From contig NZ_JABCRE010000002.1 in the NCBI RefSeq assembly GCF_012972675.1, positions 1,229,001 through 1,293,000 of the forward strand: 64,000 nt of DNA, read 5' to 3'. Position 1 is the stretch's first letter. Each line of letters opens with the position of its first letter. A model generated the notes under the pieces. The model made no database searches. It was not told the DNA's origin and saw only the letters and a list, made by a program, of their open reading frames with translations. Shown in pieces: positions 48,436 to 58,092 of this stretch. This DNA is from Pontixanthobacter rizhaonensis (lineage in GTDB: Bacteria > Pseudomonadota > Alphaproteobacteria > Sphingomonadales > Sphingomonadaceae). A program made the position numbers and the translations under genes.

Positions 48436-51210
48436 TCATGCTCGTTTCCTTGCCTGTTCCGCAGGGAAGGCAGGCGAAGCAGCTGTTTTGATTGCCATAT
48501 CGTTACCGTCAAAATGGATCGGCAGAGCGAACGTCACGCCCATGCGCTCGCTCTCGCTCCAAACGGTCGTTACCGCCACAATTTGTGTTTCAGACAGGGC
48601 CAGGTTGAACCGCGTACCCGCAGGAACGTTCCACAACCCTTCGACCAAGGCGCCAGTCGTGGACATGTTACGGATTGTCGCGTTGTAAAACTGCCCGTCA
48701 TTTTCGAGCACCACCTTACGCAACATTGTATGCCTATGGCCTCTGGCTGATCGCGGCCCCTTGGGCATCAGAACCACACTATCGCTCAGTTGCTGTTTTG
48801 CGTCTTCACCGTTCATCGCTTTGGCATAAATATACCCTTGCACATGGCTGCAGCCCAACGCGCGAACAAGGTCAAGTTCGTCGAGCGTTTCCACGCCCTC
48901 AGCTGTCGTATCCATATTCAGATCTTTGGCCAGACGGGTGATTGATGAGATGATCGCGCCGTTGCGACTGCCAATTTCTGTTGCGCCGCGAACAAAGCTT
49001 TGATCGATCTTAATTTTATCGAACGGGGCTTTCTTCAAATACCCCAGCGAAGAATAACCCGTGCCAAAATCATCGAGAGCCAAGCGCACACCAATAGCCT
49101 TAAGCGCGGCAAACATGGTATCTGTGCCCTCATCATCATTGAGGAAAACGCTCTCGGTAATTTCCAGTTCAAGTCGCGACGGGTGAACGCCGGAACGGGC
49201 CAATGCATTGGCGATAACCGCTGGCAATTGAGGGTTGGCGAATTGTATCGGGGAGACATTGACCGCGCAGCGAATATTGCTTGGCCATTGCGCCATATCA
49301 TCACACGCCATGCGAATGGCCCATTCGCCAATCGTATTCACCAGCCCGGTATCTTCGGCGATTGGCACAAATTTTGCCGGCGACAACCAACCTTTACTGG
49401 GGTGGTTCCACCGGAGCAGCGCCTCAAATCCGGTAATGGTGTCATTACCAGAATCCACTACTGGCTGATAATGCAGTTCCAGGCCGCCATTGGCTATCGC
49501 ATCGCGTAAATCTTCTTCTAGAGCGCTACGTTCCTCAGCAGCAGAGTGCAGATCATTTGAATAGAAGTGATATCTGCCTCGGCCACCATCTTTAGCAGCA
49601 TATAGCGCGAGGTCAGCATTACGAATGATGTCTTCGCTTGTGCTGCCATCTTCCGGCGCACGCGACACACCAACAGAGGCGCCGATAACCACGCGCTGCC
49701 CGTCAATTGAGTACGGCTGCGACAGAGAGTGAATGATCTCATGCGCCAAGTGGGCCAGCATTTCCAAAGACGTACGCCCGGGAATGATAACTTCGAACTC
49801 ATCCCCGCCCAGGCGCCCTACCCGTCCTTTTTGTTTCACCGCAGCCTGCAAACGCTCGCTAACTTGCTTAAGCAGCGCATCGCCAGCCGGATGGCCGAGC
49901 GTATCATTGACGTTCTTGAACCGGTCTAAATCGAGCAAGAAGACGCTACATTCGCGTTCACGTTCTTGGCGTGACTTCAGGATCTTATCCAAAGTCTCTT
50001 GCATCTGGAAACGGTTCGCCAACCCGGTAAGCGAGTCAAACTGTGCCAACCGATTGACGTTTTCGGCGCTGCGCTTCTTCTCTGTTAGATCAGTACCCGA
50101 CCCACGGAAGCCGACAAAATTTTGAAATCCGTCATAGGCGGGGCGGCCGCTGACCGACCACCAGCGCTCGTCTTTGGTAACCTTGGCCTTGACCCCAAGC
50201 TCGCGGAAAGATGATCTAGCAGACATGTGAAAGGCGAGCGTCCGCTCACCTTCTTTGTCGCCATCATCCAGATCGAACAATTCTGTGAAGGGCCTTCCCA
50301 GAATGTCTTCTTCGGCCTTACCGGTCGTTGCGATGATTGACGGGGAGATGTACGAGATCAGGCCCCGTCGGTCTGTTTCCCAGAACCAGCCTTGCCCGGT
50401 TTCCTCATAATCGCGCAGAATATCTTCCGCCCGGTTTCGTTCCCGCTCTTTCGCTTGTGATCGTTCCGCTCTCAAACGGTTGATATTGGCCTGATGGCGT
50501 CCGACAATTGCCGCGATACCAGTAGCGAATGCGAACGCCAGAAAGGCCGCCGGGCGTCCATCGACTATTGCAATCGGGGCCCAGCTGGAAAGTTGGCCGA
50601 CAAAATGCTGGATCACCCGGCCGCTCAAGAGCGTAGCAGCCAATGCATTGACCGATACCAAACCTGCTAGCGCCCAAGGCCATGCCAGATTGCCGTAGAT
50701 CGCCCAAAAGCCAAAGACAAATCCAGACGCCGCAAGGGGAAAAAGAATTGTGGCCCACGCAGCGGCGGTGAACGCTTGTGAATTGAAATCGTGTTCACGC
50801 TCCCGGATCGCCAAATGATTGCCACAAAACGCAGCCGCTATAGTGACGATCGTGGCAAGTATGATCGACCAATGCGGCATGGCAACGGTCAACACAGATG
50901 CCAATGGCGAACCAACAATAACAGGTGCTGCTACCCACTTCCAATCAGTCGGAATCAGATAGTTGCGATTGGTCTGGACCCGGTCCGGTGACTGCGGCGG
51001 CCGGTTTCCGCTGCTTCGACGCTGCGCACCGGTCCTGCGATCGGCTGAATCGGGGTTAGTTGGGGCCTTTGCCGAGCTTTTTTGCGCTGCCTTAGCACCC
51101 TCTGCAGGCGCGGCTTTACGCGCACCAAATTGCGCTGGTTTTACGGGCGCGCGAGATGGCTCGGCAGTGTTGCCGGCAGCAGTCCTCGATTGGTTTTGGC
51201 GGTCGCCCAT
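48436..51210 (-). CDS. Membrane-bound PAS-GGDEF-EAL-PilZ c-di-GMP enzyme
   Basis: This 924-residue paralogue of the next gene has a low-complexity Ala/Lys/Pro/Arg N-terminus (about 1-80) and five or so membrane helices (about 90-240). PAS follows (about 270-375), then GGDEF (about 385-545; GGDEF at 468-472, with no upstream RxxD), EAL (about 560-800; EAL at 596-598) and a C-terminal PilZ domain. In PilZ the first motif reads HTMLR, so the first Arg of RxxxR is His, while N-x-S-x-x-G (NMSTTG) is kept; ligand binding may be weak. The ATG at 51210 has GGGAG just upstream. The frame continues to 51387 but overlaps the divergent phaC promoter and start region. Confidence 0.92.
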   Translation of the reverse strand: MGDRQNQSRTAAGNTAEPSRAPVKPAQFGARKAAPAEGAKAAQKSSAKAPTNPDSADRRTGAQRRSSGNRPPQSPDRVQTNRNYLIPTDWKWVAAPVIVGSPLASVLTVAMPHWSIILATIVTIAAAFCGNHLAIREREHDFNSQAFTAAAWATILFPLAASGFVFGFWAIYGNLAWPWALAGLVSVNALAATLLSGRVIQHFVGQLSSWAPIAIVDGRPAAFLAFAFATGIAAIVGRHQANINRLRAERSQAKERERNRAEDILRDYEETGQGWFWETDRRGLISYISPSIIATTGKAEEDILGRPFTELFDLDDGDKEGERTLAFHMSARSSFRELGVKAKVTKDERWWSVSGRPAYDGFQNFVGFRGSGTDLTEKKRSAENVNRLAQFDSLTGLANRFQMQETLDKILKSRQERERECSVFLLDLDRFKNVNDTLGHPAGDALLKQVSERLQAAVKQKGRVGRLGGDEFEVIIPGRTSLEMLAHLAHEIIHSLSQPYSIDGQRVVIGASVGVSRAPEDGSTSEDIIRNADLALYAAKDGGRGRYHFYSNDLHSAAEERSALEEDLRDAIANGGLELHYQPVVDSGNDTITGFEALLRWNHPSKGWLSPAKFVPIAEDTGLVNTIGEWAIRMACDDMAQWPSNIRCAVNVSPIQFANPQLPAVIANALARSGVHPSRLELEITESVFLNDDEGTDTMFAALKAIGVRLALDDFGTGYSSLGYLKKAPFDKIKIDQSFVRGATEIGSRNGAIISSITRLAKDLNMDTTAEGVETLDELDLVRALGCSHVQGYIYAKAMNGEDAKQQLSDSVVLMPKGPRSARGHRHTMLRKVVLENDGQFYNATIRNMSTTGALVEGLWNVPAGTRFNLALSETQIVAVTTVWSESERMGVTFALPIHFDGNDMAIKTAASPAFPAEQARKRA

Positions 51211-51350
51211 TCGCTCCCAATGCCGGAACCCTTTTGAAAAACGGTTAATTTTCGCAAAATCATCTGCATATTTTGGACTGTCATTTGTGGATGCTTGCCA
51301 ATCGCCATACCGCCGTGCATGAAAGGCGAAAATTACGGGCAGGAGACACC

Positions 51351-53045
51351 ATGGCTGAAGGCACCAAGCTAGAAGACGAAGCAGCACAGTCGACGACGGC
51401 TCTGGGGCCGATGGTCGGACTTGCTAGAGAAGATTTTGTCGGTGCGATTGCCTTACTTTTACGGGAAACAGCCTCCGATCCGATGCGTTCCGTGAAGCAT
51501 GCCCAGGAAATGGGTCAGGACATGATTAAGATCCTGACCGGAAAATCCGACCTTGCGCCCGATCCCAAAGATAAACGATTCCGCGATCCTGCTTGGCAAT
51601 TTAACCCGTTTTTCCGGGCAGGTGCGCAATATTACCTGGCCATCCAGAAAGGCATGGGGAATTGGTTGAACGAATTGGAGCTGGACGATCTTGAACGTGA
51701 TCGTGCCAACTTCATCTCCAACATCATCATCGACAGCCTGGCCCCAACCAACACACTGATCGGCAATCCGACCGCCCAGAAACGATTGGTCGACAGCGGC
51801 GGCCTGAGCTTGGTCAAAGGTCTGAAAAACGCCTATGATGATCTGGTAAACAACAAAGGGATGGTCAGCCAGGTCGACAAACGGCCGTTCAAGCTGGGCG
51901 AGAATATCGCGACATCCAAGGGCTCTGTCGTTCTGCGGACGGAAATGATGGAGCTGATCCACTACGCCCCGACAACGGATGAAGTGTTTGAAATTCCGCA
52001 GCTAACCATCCCGCCGCAGATCAACAAAATGTACATCAATGATCTGAGCCCCGAAAAATCGATTGTGAAGTGGCAGCTCGATAACGGCATCCAGACATTT
52101 GTGATTTCCTGGCGTAATCCCACCAAGGAACAAGGCCATTGGGATATGGCGGATTACGTCCGGTCCTGCCGCGAAGCGATGGAGGCTGTCTCAGCGATCA
52201 CCGGCTCCAAAAAAGTCAACGCGTCAGCCGGGTGTTCTGGCGGCCAGACAGCCGCGATGCTGGCCAGCAAAATGGCCTCAGACAAAGACAGCCTGCTGGG
52301 CGCTTTGACGCTGATGGTGTGCGTGCTGCACCCCAAGCAAAACGATATTGAAGCGGGTTCTCTTGTCAGCGAGAATGGTATGCAACTCGCCCGCCGGCGC
52401 GCCGCCAAAAAAGGCGTGATCAAGGGCGATGATCTGGCCCGCGGCTTTGCATGGCTGCGCCCCAATGATTTGATCTGGAACTATGTCATCAACAATTACC
52501 TGCTGGGCGATGATCCACCAGCCTTTGATGTTCTGTTCTGGAATGCGGATGCCACGAACCTGTCCGCCAGCCTGATGGGCGATTTCCTGACCGCGTTTGA
52601 AACACTGGCATTCACCCGTAAGGGCGAAGTGGAAATGATCGGTCACAAGGTCGATCTGTCCAAAGTGACCAGCGATCTGTTCATTTTGGGCGGCGTGACC
52701 GATCACATCACGCCGTGGAAAGCCACCTATCGCTCGACCCAACTGTTCGGCGCCAAGAACGTGACATATGTCCTCAGCCAAGCTGGCCATATGCAGGCGA
52801 TTTTGAATCCTCCCGGTAATCCCAAAGCCAAATATTTCGTGCAGAAAGGCGGCGGAAAACTGCCGGCAACTGCCGATCAATGGCTGGAAGGTGCCGAGGA
52901 AGTGGCTGGCAGCTGGTGGCCCTATTGGGCCGAATGGGTATCCAAACGCTCCGGCAAAAAGAAAGCGTCGCCCAAGAAAACGGGTAACGCCAAATACAAA
53001 CCGCTCGACCCGGCGCCGGGTCTGTATGTGCTGGAAGAAGTCTGA
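51351..53045 (+). CDS. phaC: Polyhydroxyalkanoate synthase
   Basis: PhaC polymerises hydroxyacyl-CoA into PHA granules. The 564-residue product contains the PhaC N-terminal domain (about 75-250) and an alpha/beta-hydrolase-like catalytic domain. The nucleophile Cys295 lies in SAGCSGGQT, Asp451 in GGVTDHITPW and His480 in LSQAGHMQAI. The lipase-like box normally reads G-x-C-x-G; here the first Gly is Ala. The basic Lys/Pro tail (KKKASPKKTG) may contact granule proteins. GGAG precedes ATG 51351, ruling out the longer frame. It is followed by a PHA depolymerase gene 29 bp downstream. Confidence 0.88.
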   Translation: MAEGTKLEDEAAQSTTALGPMVGLAREDFVGAIALLLRETASDPMRSVKHAQEMGQDMIKILTGKSDLAPDPKDKRFRDPAWQFNPFFRAGAQYYLAIQKGMGNWLNELELDDLERDRANFISNIIIDSLAPTNTLIGNPTAQKRLVDSGGLSLVKGLKNAYDDLVNNKGMVSQVDKRPFKLGENIATSKGSVVLRTEMMELIHYAPTTDEVFEIPQLTIPPQINKMYINDLSPEKSIVKWQLDNGIQTFVISWRNPTKEQGHWDMADYVRSCREAMEAVSAITGSKKVNASAGCSGGQTAAMLASKMASDKDSLLGALTLMVCVLHPKQNDIEAGSLVSENGMQLARRRAAKKGVIKGDDLARGFAWLRPNDLIWNYVINNYLLGDDPPAFDVLFWNADATNLSASLMGDFLTAFETLAFTRKGEVEMIGHKVDLSKVTSDLFILGGVTDHITPWKATYRSTQLFGAKNVTYVLSQAGHMQAILNPPGNPKAKYFVQKGGGKLPATADQWLEGAEEVAGSWWPYWAEWVSKRSGKKKASPKKTGNAKYKPLDPAPGLYVLEEV

Positions 53046-53062
53046 AGCGCCCCCTAATATCA

Positions 53063-53068
53063 AAGGAA
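53063..53068 (+). promoter_or_regulatory. Shine-Dalgarno that supports a TTG start for phaZ
   Basis: AAGGAA lies 6 nt before TTG 53075. An ATG four codons later has no site of its own at usable spacing. Confidence 0.65.
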
Positions 53069-53074
53069 TTTTGT

Positions 53075-53947
53075 TTGACTGATCCAATGGCTTCAGCAGA
53101 AGTAACGATGGAAAATGTGGGCGGGCGTGTGTTGCGTGTGGCCCGTTGGAACCTCGACAAACCGAGTGACCACCCGCCAATCCTGTTCTTCAACGGCATC
53201 GGGGCCAATATTGAAGCAGTTGCGCCGCTCGCAGAGGAACTGAGTGATCGCGGCTTTATCATGTTTGATATGCCCGGCGTGGGACAGTCGCCTGAGCCGA
53301 CCATTCCTTACAACGCGGTGACAATGTCGTGGACAGCGACCCAGTTGCTCGACCGTTTCGGCATCGACACTGTCGACGTTATGGGCATCAGTTGGGGCGG
53401 CGCTATGGCCCAGCATTTTGCCTTGCAACATGGCGCGCGCACCCGCCGCTTGGTGTTGATCGCCACCACTGCTGGCATGATCATGGTCCCCGGCAATCCG
53501 GCGGCGCTCACCAAAATGGCCAACCCCCGCCGCTATATCGATCCCGAATTCATGGCGCAGCATTTCGAGACGCTGTATGGCGGCGCTCTCGGCAATGAGT
53601 TGGCAGCAGATGGCAAACCCGCCAGCGGCAAAAGCCAGCATATGTCACGCCTCACCCCGCCAACCCCGCGCGGCTATATGTATCAACTTCTCGCGATGAT
53701 CGGTTGGACCAGTGTACCGGCCTTGCCATTCTTGAAGAAAGACACACTGATCATGATGGGCGATGATGACCAGATTGTGCCGCTCATCAACGGCAAAATT
53801 CTCAACTCGCTTATTCCGAACAGCGAATTGGTTGTTGTCGAGGGCGGCGGCCATTTGTTCCTGCTCAGCCATAAAGACAAAAGCGTAAAAGCCATTCGCG
53901 ATCATCTCGACGCGCCAGATGACGGAGAACTGTCACAAGCGGCTTAA
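53075..53947 (+). CDS. phaZ: Intracellular polyhydroxyalkanoate depolymerase (PhaZ type)
   Basis: This 290-residue alpha/beta hydrolase matches the Pseudomonas-type intracellular PHA depolymerase. It has ILFFNGIGANIEAVAPLAEEL (oxyanion region), the nucleophile Ser106 in VMGISWGGAMAQ, ATTAGMIMVPGNP, ANPRRYIDPEF, TLYGGALGNE, MIGWTSVPALPFL, the acid in MMGDDDQIVPLI and the His in GGGHLFLLSH. These stretches agree with the medium-chain-length PHA depolymerase family. It is directly downstream of phaC, giving a synthesis/mobilisation pair in one operon. The TTG start is set by the AAGGAA site. Confidence 0.88.
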   Translation: MTDPMASAEVTMENVGGRVLRVARWNLDKPSDHPPILFFNGIGANIEAVAPLAEELSDRGFIMFDMPGVGQSPEPTIPYNAVTMSWTATQLLDRFGIDTVDVMGISWGGAMAQHFALQHGARTRRLVLIATTAGMIMVPGNPAALTKMANPRRYIDPEFMAQHFETLYGGALGNELAADGKPASGKSQHMSRLTPPTPRGYMYQLLAMIGWTSVPALPFLKKDTLIMMGDDDQIVPLINGKILNSLIPNSELVVVEGGGHLFLLSHKDKSVKAIRDHLDAPDDGELSQAA

Positions 53948-53965
53948 AACTTGGGAGGGGGATGT

Positions 53966-55282
53966 ATGCGGCATATCGCGATTATCGGTTCCGGTCCGGC
54001 AGGATATTACACTGCCGAGGCTGCCCAAAAACAGTGGGGCGATGATATTCGGGTCGATATTTTTGATGCCCTGCCCGTACCCTATGGCCTCATCCGCACC
54101 GGGGTCGCACCCGATCACCAATCGATCAAAGGCGTCTCTAGGCGATATGAAAAGACGGCCCTGACCGATAATGTCCGCTTCGTTGGTAATGTTGCAATCG
54201 GCAAAGATATCACGATTGGCGAGCTTCAAGAATTGTATGACGCCGTCGTCTTGGCAACCGGCGCACCCAATGATCGCCAATTGGGTATTCCGGGCGAACA
54301 GTTGGGTAATGTCTTTGGCAGCGCAGCCTTTGTCGGGTGGTATAATGGCCACCCGCAATTTGCCGGCTTAGCACCCGATCTGTCAGGCAAACATGCGGTC
54401 GTTATCGGCATGGGCAATGTCGCGCTGGATGTCGCCAGAATTATGGCAAAAACCGCAGAGGAATTCGCGGGTAGCGACATCGTCGGGCACGCGCTTGATG
54501 CCCTCACTTCCTCCGGCATTGAACAGATCACGATTATGGGCCGCCGCGGGCCGCATCAGATCATGATGACCCCCAAAGAACTTGGCGAACTTGGCCATTT
54601 GAACACAGCATCGCCCCGTGTGGACAAAAGCGATCTGCCCGATGAAACAGAAGATGCATTTCTGGAACCGGGTATCCGCAAATCCGTCACCCACTTGCGT
54701 AGTTTTGCCGCAATCCCGGAAGATATCCACGCGGAAAAACCGGTTGAAGTTGAGTTCGACTTTTACGCCAACCCCGTCGCACTGGAAGGCGAAGGAAATG
54801 TTTCCAGCGTTAAGGTGGAACGTACCGAAGTTGAAAAAGGCCGCGCCATTGGCACTGGCGAATTCTATTCAGTCCCTGCCGATGTGGTTATTGCCTGTAT
54901 TGGCTACCGCACATCGCCCATTCCCGACGTTCCATTTGATGAACGCGCGGGCCGGTTTGCCAATGATGAAGGGCGGATTTTGACCGGGCTGTATTGTGTC
55001 GGATGGGCACGGCGCGGCCCCTCTGGCACCATCGGTACCAACCGGCCAGATGGCTACAGCCTGATAGAGAAAATCGCTGAAGACATGGATGCCGGCTTGT
55101 TAGGCAGGATTGGGAAAGCCGGCCGCGAGGGGTTTGATGCCCTTGCCAGCACCCGCGGCATTGATGTCGTCACATTTCAAGACTGGAAGAAAATCGAAGA
55201 AGCGGAGACTGCAGCCGCCCGCGATGGTGCCCCTCGGGAGAAATTCACCGATATCGAAGCGATGATCCGCGCCGCAAACTGA
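53966..55282 (+). CDS. Ferredoxin-NADP+ reductase, adrenodoxin-reductase type
   Basis: This 438-residue FAD/NAD(P)-binding flavoprotein is of the FprA/adrenodoxin reductase type. It has IAIIGSGPAGYYTAEAA (FAD loop), LPVPYGLIRTGVAPDHQSIKGV (family signature), VVLATGAP, VVIGMGNVALDVARIMA (NADP loop), IMGRRGPHQIMMTPKEL (NADP phosphate-binding Arg) and GWARRGPSGTIGTNRPDG. It would pass electrons between NADPH and a ferredoxin, possibly serving P450 systems or KOR-derived reduced ferredoxin (inference). A GGGAGGGGG site precedes ATG 53966. It follows phaZ by 18 bp, so it may be in the same transcript. Confidence 0.9.
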   Translation: MRHIAIIGSGPAGYYTAEAAQKQWGDDIRVDIFDALPVPYGLIRTGVAPDHQSIKGVSRRYEKTALTDNVRFVGNVAIGKDITIGELQELYDAVVLATGAPNDRQLGIPGEQLGNVFGSAAFVGWYNGHPQFAGLAPDLSGKHAVVIGMGNVALDVARIMAKTAEEFAGSDIVGHALDALTSSGIEQITIMGRRGPHQIMMTPKELGELGHLNTASPRVDKSDLPDETEDAFLEPGIRKSVTHLRSFAAIPEDIHAEKPVEVEFDFYANPVALEGEGNVSSVKVERTEVEKGRAIGTGEFYSVPADVVIACIGYRTSPIPDVPFDERAGRFANDEGRILTGLYCVGWARRGPSGTIGTNRPDGYSLIEKIAEDMDAGLLGRIGKAGREGFDALASTRGIDVVTFQDWKKIEEAETAAARDGAPREKFTDIEAMIRAAN

Positions 55283-55292
55283 AAATACCTGC

Positions 55293-56192
55293 CTAGCCTT
55301 CCAGCCACGATTGCAATTCAGCATTCACGGCATCCGGGACATCCTGCTGCACCCAATGGGATGCCTCAGGAAAACGTTTTATCGTTAGGTCGGGGACATA
55401 GTCCTCCAGCCCATCGAGCAAGTGAATATCCAGCGCAATGTCCTGTTCCCCCCATAATACCAGCGTGGGTATATCGACCTGATATGTCGGCAGATCGCGT
55501 CCATCGGGTATCTGCAACAAAGCTCTGTAATAACTCAGCATCGCGGTTAGCGCGCCGGGCCGCAGCGCCGCCTGGCGATAGGGTTCCAAGGCCTGATCAT
55601 CGAACAATTCGGTATTCACCGCATTGCCGCGAAACGCCATCTGGATCGCCCTGCCCTTACCCCGCGCCAACAGTTTTTCCGGCAACCATGGGATTTGGAA
55701 GAAGAATATGTACCAGCTCTTTTTCAGCTGCCGCCATTTCTTGATTTCTCGCTGGCCGCATTTCGGGTGCGGCACATTCAAGATGATCAATTTAGTCAGC
55801 GGTCGCAGTTTCTTGATCGCAAAGTGCCACGCCACGATCGCGCCCCAATCATGGGCAATCAGGGTCACATCTTTGGCACCGCTTGCATCAATCACATCGG
55901 CAACGTCCTGGGCCAGCCTGTTCAGCCCATAATGCTCCGTACCAACGGGTCGGTGGCTTTCCCCGTAGCCCCGCATATTAGGGGCCCAGACGCGGTATCC
56001 CATCTCCGCAAGCATCGGCATCTGGTGCCGCCAGCTATAATGCAGTTCAGGAAAACCATGCAGACACAGCGCCAGCCTATCGCCCGCGCCAGCCATCGCG
56101 ACTTCGTATCGGTTTCCCCCTGCCTCAACGAATTTGATCGAAATCCCGCTGTCTGCGGGCGGTTGCCATGAGGTAATCTGCTCGGTCGCCAT
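55293..56192 (-). CDS. Alpha/beta hydrolase, epoxide hydrolase/dehalogenase-like
   Basis: This 299-residue alpha/beta hydrolase has the oxyanion motif HGFPELHYSWRHQ and the nucleophile Asp in LIAHDWGAIVAWHFA (Asp rather than Ser, hence epoxide hydrolase or haloalkane/fluoroacetate dehalogenase group). ALRPGALTAMLSYYRA, the acid near GEQDIALD and the His in FPEASHWVQQD follow. The substrate cannot be chosen from sequence alone. GGAAGAG precedes the ATG. It converges on the reductase gene and is divergent from the amidohydrolase gene. Confidence 0.87.
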   Translation of the reverse strand: MATEQITSWQPPADSGISIKFVEAGGNRYEVAMAGAGDRLALCLHGFPELHYSWRHQMPMLAEMGYRVWAPNMRGYGESHRPVGTEHYGLNRLAQDVADVIDASGAKDVTLIAHDWGAIVAWHFAIKKLRPLTKLIILNVPHPKCGQREIKKWRQLKKSWYIFFFQIPWLPEKLLARGKGRAIQMAFRGNAVNTELFDDQALEPYRQAALRPGALTAMLSYYRALLQIPDGRDLPTYQVDIPTLVLWGEQDIALDIHLLDGLEDYVPDLTIKRFPEASHWVQQDVPDAVNAELQSWLEG

Positions 56193-56337
56193 ATCGCCTC
56201 TTCCTTTAATACGCTGCCGTTTATGGCTGGAGGATGGCGTATTGGCCGGACTTGGGCAAGCAATCTGCGCGGGATACGGAATAGCTAGACTCTGCCGCGT
56301 TCCTATGGAATTCTCTTAAGAAAACTGGAGAGAGACA

Positions 56338-58092
56338 ATGCCCGCTTTTGACCTGATTATCCGCAATGGAACCATTGTGGATGGCACCGGTAATGACCGT
56401 TTTACAGGCGACGTTGCCATTAAAGATGGACTGATTGCGCAAGTCGGTGAAGTGCGCGGCGATGCAGCAGAAGAAATAGATGCGGGCGGCAATCTGCTGA
56501 CGCCCGGTTTTGTCGACATTCACACGCATTATGATGGCCAAGCCACTTGGGATCAGGAAATGGCCCCATCGAGCTGGCACGGTGTCACAACCGTTGTCAT
56601 GGGCAATTGCGGCGTCGGCTTCGCCCCCGCCAAGCCGGATCGGCATGAATGGTTAATCAGCCTGATGGAAGGCGTGGAGGACATTCCCGGAACCGCTTTG
56701 GCAGAGGGTATTACATGGGATTGGGAAACCTTCCCCGAATATCTCGATGCGCTGGAGAAAATGCCGCGGGCAGTCGATATCGGTACCCACGTGCCGCATG
56801 GCGCGGTCCGCGCATATGTGCTGGAAGATCGCGAACAGCCAGGTGCTGTTCCGACTGAAGAGGACATCAAGAAAATGTCCGACATTGTCGAGGAAGGCGT
56901 GAAAGCGGGTGCGCTTGGCTTCTCCACTTCACGCACAGTGCTGCACAAATCAATCGATGGAGAGCTGGTACCCGGCACGACGGCAACCTCGGAAGAACTC
57001 GTCGAGATAGGCCGCGCGATGGGCCGTGTGGGTCACGGTGTGTTTGAAATGGCAAGCGATCTACAACGCGACTGGAATGAATTTGAATGGATGGGCGACC
57101 TCAGCCGCGAAACCGGTTTGCCTGTTACCTTCGCCGCATTGGAATCCATCGCCAAGGAAATGCCGCTTGCCGAACAGATCCAAACGATGCGCGCCCAGAA
57201 TGACAATGGCGCCAACATCGTCGCCCAGATTGCGCTACGCGGCAACGGGATCATCATGGCTTGGCAAGGAACCGTGAACCCGTTTGTCTACCGCCCCAGC
57301 TGGCAATCCATTTCCGAGCTGCCTTGGGAAGAACAGAAAGCCAAATTGCTCGATCCTGCTTTCAAGAAGCAGCTATTGTCAGAAGCAAATGACTATTCAG
57401 AAGCGCCCAAAGACATCCTCGGCGTGGTCATGGTCATCACGCAAGGCTGGGCCCTCCAATACGAAATGGATCCGGATTTCGATTACGAACCGGATGAAAC
57501 CGCCAGCGTCAACGCACGCGCCAATGCCAAGGGAATTGATCCGCAAGAATACGCCTATGATATGCTGTGCGCGGATGACGGAAAAGGCTTCATCTATTTG
57601 CCGATCCTGAATTACGCAGATGGAAATTTGGACTTCCTCCACCCGCTTCAACATTCGGATGATACAGTGAATTCTCTGTCCGATGGCGGCGCGCATTGCG
57701 GCACGATTTGTGATGCTGCCAGCCCGACATTCATGCTGGAACATTGGGTTCGCGACCGGAAGCGCGGCGACCGAATAACGCTCGAAAACGCGATCAAGCG
57801 CCAATGCTGGGACACCGCCCGGCTGTATGGCCTCGAAGATCGCGGGATCATCGCCCCCGGCTATCTGGCAGATTTGAACATTATTGACTTTGACGCGATT
57901 AAATTGGGCAAACCATGGTTGGCCTTTGACCTGCCCGCAGGCGGACGCCGCTTGCTGCAAAAGGCTGATGGCTATGTCGCCACAATCAAGAATGGCACCG
58001 TCACATTCCAAAACGGCACGTGGACCGGTGCAACACCCGGCGGTTTGATCCGCGGGCCGCAGCGCGCCGAATTGGCGGAGGCAGCAGAATGA
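56338..58092 (+). CDS. N-acyl-D-amino-acid deacylase-family amidohydrolase
   Basis: This 584-residue cytoplasmic metal hydrolase has an N-terminal beta-sandwich strand set (FDLIIRNGTIVDGTGNDRFTGDVAIKDG) and a TIM barrel: GFVDIHTHYDGQATWD (metal HxH), VTTVVMGNCGVGFAP (Cys ligand region of D-aminoacylases), ALGFSTSRT and SDGGAHCGTICDAASPTFML (catalytic Asp). It ends in the usual GYLADLNIIDFDAI. These features fit the D-aminoacylase subgroup; family members also hydrolyse other amides, so the substrate is open. The GGAGAG site lies before the ATG. It is coupled by an ATGA overlap to the dehydrogenase gene. Confidence 0.88.
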   Translation: MPAFDLIIRNGTIVDGTGNDRFTGDVAIKDGLIAQVGEVRGDAAEEIDAGGNLLTPGFVDIHTHYDGQATWDQEMAPSSWHGVTTVVMGNCGVGFAPAKPDRHEWLISLMEGVEDIPGTALAEGITWDWETFPEYLDALEKMPRAVDIGTHVPHGAVRAYVLEDREQPGAVPTEEDIKKMSDIVEEGVKAGALGFSTSRTVLHKSIDGELVPGTTATSEELVEIGRAMGRVGHGVFEMASDLQRDWNEFEWMGDLSRETGLPVTFAALESIAKEMPLAEQIQTMRAQNDNGANIVAQIALRGNGIIMAWQGTVNPFVYRPSWQSISELPWEEQKAKLLDPAFKKQLLSEANDYSEAPKDILGVVMVITQGWALQYEMDPDFDYEPDETASVNARANAKGIDPQEYAYDMLCADDGKGFIYLPILNYADGNLDFLHPLQHSDDTVNSLSDGGAHCGTICDAASPTFMLEHWVRDRKRGDRITLENAIKRQCWDTARLYGLEDRGIIAPGYLADLNIIDFDAIKLGKPWLAFDLPAGGRRLLQKADGYVATIKNGTVTFQNGTWTGATPGGLIRGPQRAELAEAAE

